A DNA stretch of 9,561 nt, taken from contig JAKLLI010000099.1 in assembly GCA_023150195.1 (NCBI GenBank), forward strand, positions 1-9,561. The letters run 5' to 3'. The stretch is from Azonexus sp. GTDB taxonomy: Bacteria > Pseudomonadota > Gammaproteobacteria > Burkholderiales > Rhodocyclaceae. The stretch's first letter is position 1, and each line of letters starts with the position of its first letter. The notes beneath the pieces were generated by a model, which did not search any database, was not told where the DNA came from, and worked only from the letters and a program-made list of their open reading frames with translations. The position numbers and the translations under genes are program-made. Positions 8,327-9,561 of the stretch are shown here, piece after piece.

Positions 8327-8343
8327 ATCAATCGTGAAGCCAA
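8327..8343 (-). promoter_or_regulatory. Candidate sigma-54 promoter for the fliF operon
   Basis: On the minus strand the site reads TTGGCTTCACGATTGAT. It has TTGGC at the -24 element and TTG at the -12 element with the spacing of the sigma-54 consensus (TTGGCAC-N5-TTGC). The base after the second TTG is A instead of the usual C. The predicted transcription start is near 8316, giving a leader of about 26 bases before the fliF ATG. Sigma-54 control of fliF operons through FlrBC/FleSR is known in Vibrio and Pseudomonas, and an FlrB homologue is adjacent. The -12 deviation is why confidence is moderate. Confidence 0.45.
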
Positions 8344-8350
8344 ATTTTCC

Positions 8351-8363
8351 TAGAAATATTCTA
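8351..8363. repeat. Short perfect inverted repeat in the divergent intergenic region
   Basis: TAGAA-ATA-TTCTA has perfect 5-base arms around a 3-base centre. It lies in an AT-rich patch (about 8341-8368) that stands out from the GC-rich genes. Its centre is about 41 bases upstream of the start predicted for the fliF promoter and 42 bases upstream of the kinase ATG, so it is placed to act as a shared operator or activator site. A 5-base palindrome can occur by chance, and I do not recognise the binding protein. Confidence 0.3.
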
Positions 8364-8398
8364 CTATTGTCCGCGCCGAATGCACCCGAACATTTTTG

Positions 8399-9561
8399 AT
8401 GACACCCAGCCAAACCGCCGCGGTCGACACCGTTTCCAGCGATAAAACCGCGGAGCTACAGCGCGCTTTCGCCATGTTCAATGCGGTCTCTGCCGAACTG
8501 ACGCAGGCGTATGAGGCCCTGCAGGCCAAAGTCGCTTCCCTCACCGAAGAATTGGCTGTGGCCAACGGCGAATTGCGGCGTCAGTATCGGGAAAAGGAGG
8601 CCCTGTCGGAGCGTCTGTCATCGCTGCTGGATGCGCTGCCTGCCGGCGTGGTGCTGCTCGATGCAGCGGCCCGGGTTGGTGCGCTCAATCCGGCCGCGAT
8701 CGAAATGTTCGGGACAGGGGCGCTGGGTCAGCACTGGGGGGATGTCGTGAGCCGCAGCCTCGAACCCACGCTGACAGTGGGCGAATGGCGCATGGGCGAA
8801 GCGCGGCTTTCCATGGCCGAGAGCGTACTGCCCTCGGGCGATGGAAAAATTCTGCTGATTCATGACATCAGTCAGGCACAAAAGCTCAAGGAGGAACTGG
8901 AACGCAGTCAGCGTTTGGCGGCCATGGGCGAAATGGCGGCTTCGCTGGCCCATCAGTTGCGCACGCCCTTGGCCGCTGCGATGCTCTATACCGCCAATCT
9001 GGGGCAGCCGGAGATGGCCGACGCAGCGCGCAGCAAGTTTTCGCACAAGGCCACGGCTCAATTGCAGCGCCTTGAGCGCCTGATTCAGGATGTGCTGTTG
9101 TTCGCCCGCGGCGAAAGCATCGGTCGGGATACGATGCCGGCCAGCGAATTGCTCGGCGACGTGGCGCAGACCATGGATGGCCTGATGCGCGAACATGGCA
9201 TCGAATTTGATACGGTCGACGCCTGCGGTAGCGCAATTTTGATCGGAAGTCGCAAGGCCATCTTCGGTGCCTTGGTTAACCTGCTCGAAAACGCCCTGCA
9301 GGCCACACCGGCAGGCGGCAAAATTTGCCTCTCGGGAAAAATTGCCGGCGATTTTGTCCGTTTCGAGGTGTGTGACTCCGGTCCCGGCGTGCCTCAAGAC
9401 AAGCAGGATCGCATTTTTGAGCCGTTCTATACGACCAAGGGGCAGGGGACCGGTTTGGGTCTGGCCATTGCGCAGGGCGTCGCCCGGGCGCATGGCGGCG
9501 GTATCACCTTGAAGTCCCCATTGGGACAGGGGGCAACGTTTGCGATGAGCCTGCCCTTGAT
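8399..9561 (+). CDS. flrB: FlrB/FleS-type flagellar sensor histidine kinase (last residues cut by window edge)
   Basis: 387 codons are present and the frame is open at the right edge. The kinase signature is essentially complete, so only a few residues are probably missing. FlrB (FleS in Pseudomonas) autophosphorylates and passes phosphate to FlrC/FleR, the sigma-54 activator of basal-body and hook genes. There is no membrane helix, so it is cytoplasmic. The start (LQRAFAMFNAVSAELTQAYE, 20-39) opens a coiled coil to about 75. A PAS-like domain follows (about 75-158, LLDALPAGVVLLDAAARVGALNP). The H box is ASLAHQLRTPLAAAMLYTANL with phospho-acceptor His185, a sequence characteristic of FlrB. 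The ATP domain has the N box (NLLENAL, 294-300), G1 (DSGPG, 326-330), the F box (IFEPFYTT) and G2 (GQGTGLGLAI, 348-357). The ATG at 8399 lacks a clear ribosome site; an in-frame TTG precedes it directly. The response regulator gene is expected just beyond the edge. Confidence 0.93.
   Translation, partial: MTPSQTAAVDTVSSDKTAELQRAFAMFNAVSAELTQAYEALQAKVASLTEELAVANGELRRQYREKEALSERLSSLLDALPAGVVLLDAAARVGALNPAAIEMFGTGALGQHWGDVVSRSLEPTLTVGEWRMGEARLSMAESVLPSGDGKILLIHDISQAQKLKEELERSQRLAAMGEMAASLAHQLRTPLAAAMLYTANLGQPEMADAARSKFSHKATAQLQRLERLIQDVLLFARGESIGRDTMPASELLGDVAQTMDGLMREHGIEFDTVDACGSAILIGSRKAIFGALVNLLENALQATPAGGKICLSGKIAGDFVRFEVCDSGPGVPQDKQDRIFEPFYTTKGQGTGLGLAIAQGVARAHGGGITLKSPLGQGATFAMSLPL

Noticed and set aside
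8351..8370. Sigma-70 -10-like elements (TACTAT on plus, TAGAAT on minus)
   Set aside because: Neither has a plausible -35 element at 16-18 bases, and such hexamers are expected by chance in an AT-rich patch.
8618..9493. A 291-codon minus-strand open frame opposite the kinase
   Set aside because: The plus strand carries all histidine kinase boxes in one frame, so the antisense frame is a shadow.

Overview
This window is the core of a flagellar export and basal-body gene cluster from a Gram-negative bacterium. All genes but one lie on the minus strand, in the order fliF-fliG-fliH-fliI-fliJ-fliK-fliL-fliM-fliN when read from right to left. The proteins look proteobacterial. A soluble FlrB/FleS-type sensor kinase sits next to the cluster, and the DNA is moderately GC-rich. 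Together these suggest a betaproteobacterium of the kind that uses a sigma-54/FlrBC flagellar cascade, such as Rhodocyclales, rather than one using FlhDC. The taxonomic placement is inference from remembered family features, not a search result.

Layout: positions 1-201 hold the start of fliN, which runs off the left edge. fliM (194-1210), fliL (1217-1789) and fliK (1818-2963) follow. Next come fliJ (3021-3470), fliI (3474-4892), fliH (4877-5608), fliG (5612-6613) and a broken fliF (6606-8290). The genes overlap by 8-16 bases or are separated by at most 57 bases, so they almost certainly form one transcription unit starting upstream of fliF. A 108-base, locally AT-rich intergenic region (8291-8398) separates fliF from the divergent plus-strand kinase gene (8399 to beyond 9561). 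That region carries a sigma-54-like promoter pointing into fliF and a short perfect inverted repeat.

How the genes work together: FliF forms the MS ring in the inner membrane. FliG, FliM and FliN form the switch/C ring. FliH, FliI and FliJ are the cytoplasmic ATPase complex of the export apparatus. FliK measures the hook and switches export specificity, and FliL supports the stator. FlrB is expected to phosphorylate FlrC, a sigma-54 activator that turns on basal-body and hook genes, possibly including this operon.

The main surprise is in fliF. The reading frame breaks near 6956-6964, and a conserved stretch of roughly 20 residues is missing just before the second membrane helix. This looks like a short out-of-frame deletion rather than a simple one-base error. 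I see no mobile element, CRISPR array, RNA gene or undescribed system here; apart from fliF this is an ordinary flagellar locus.
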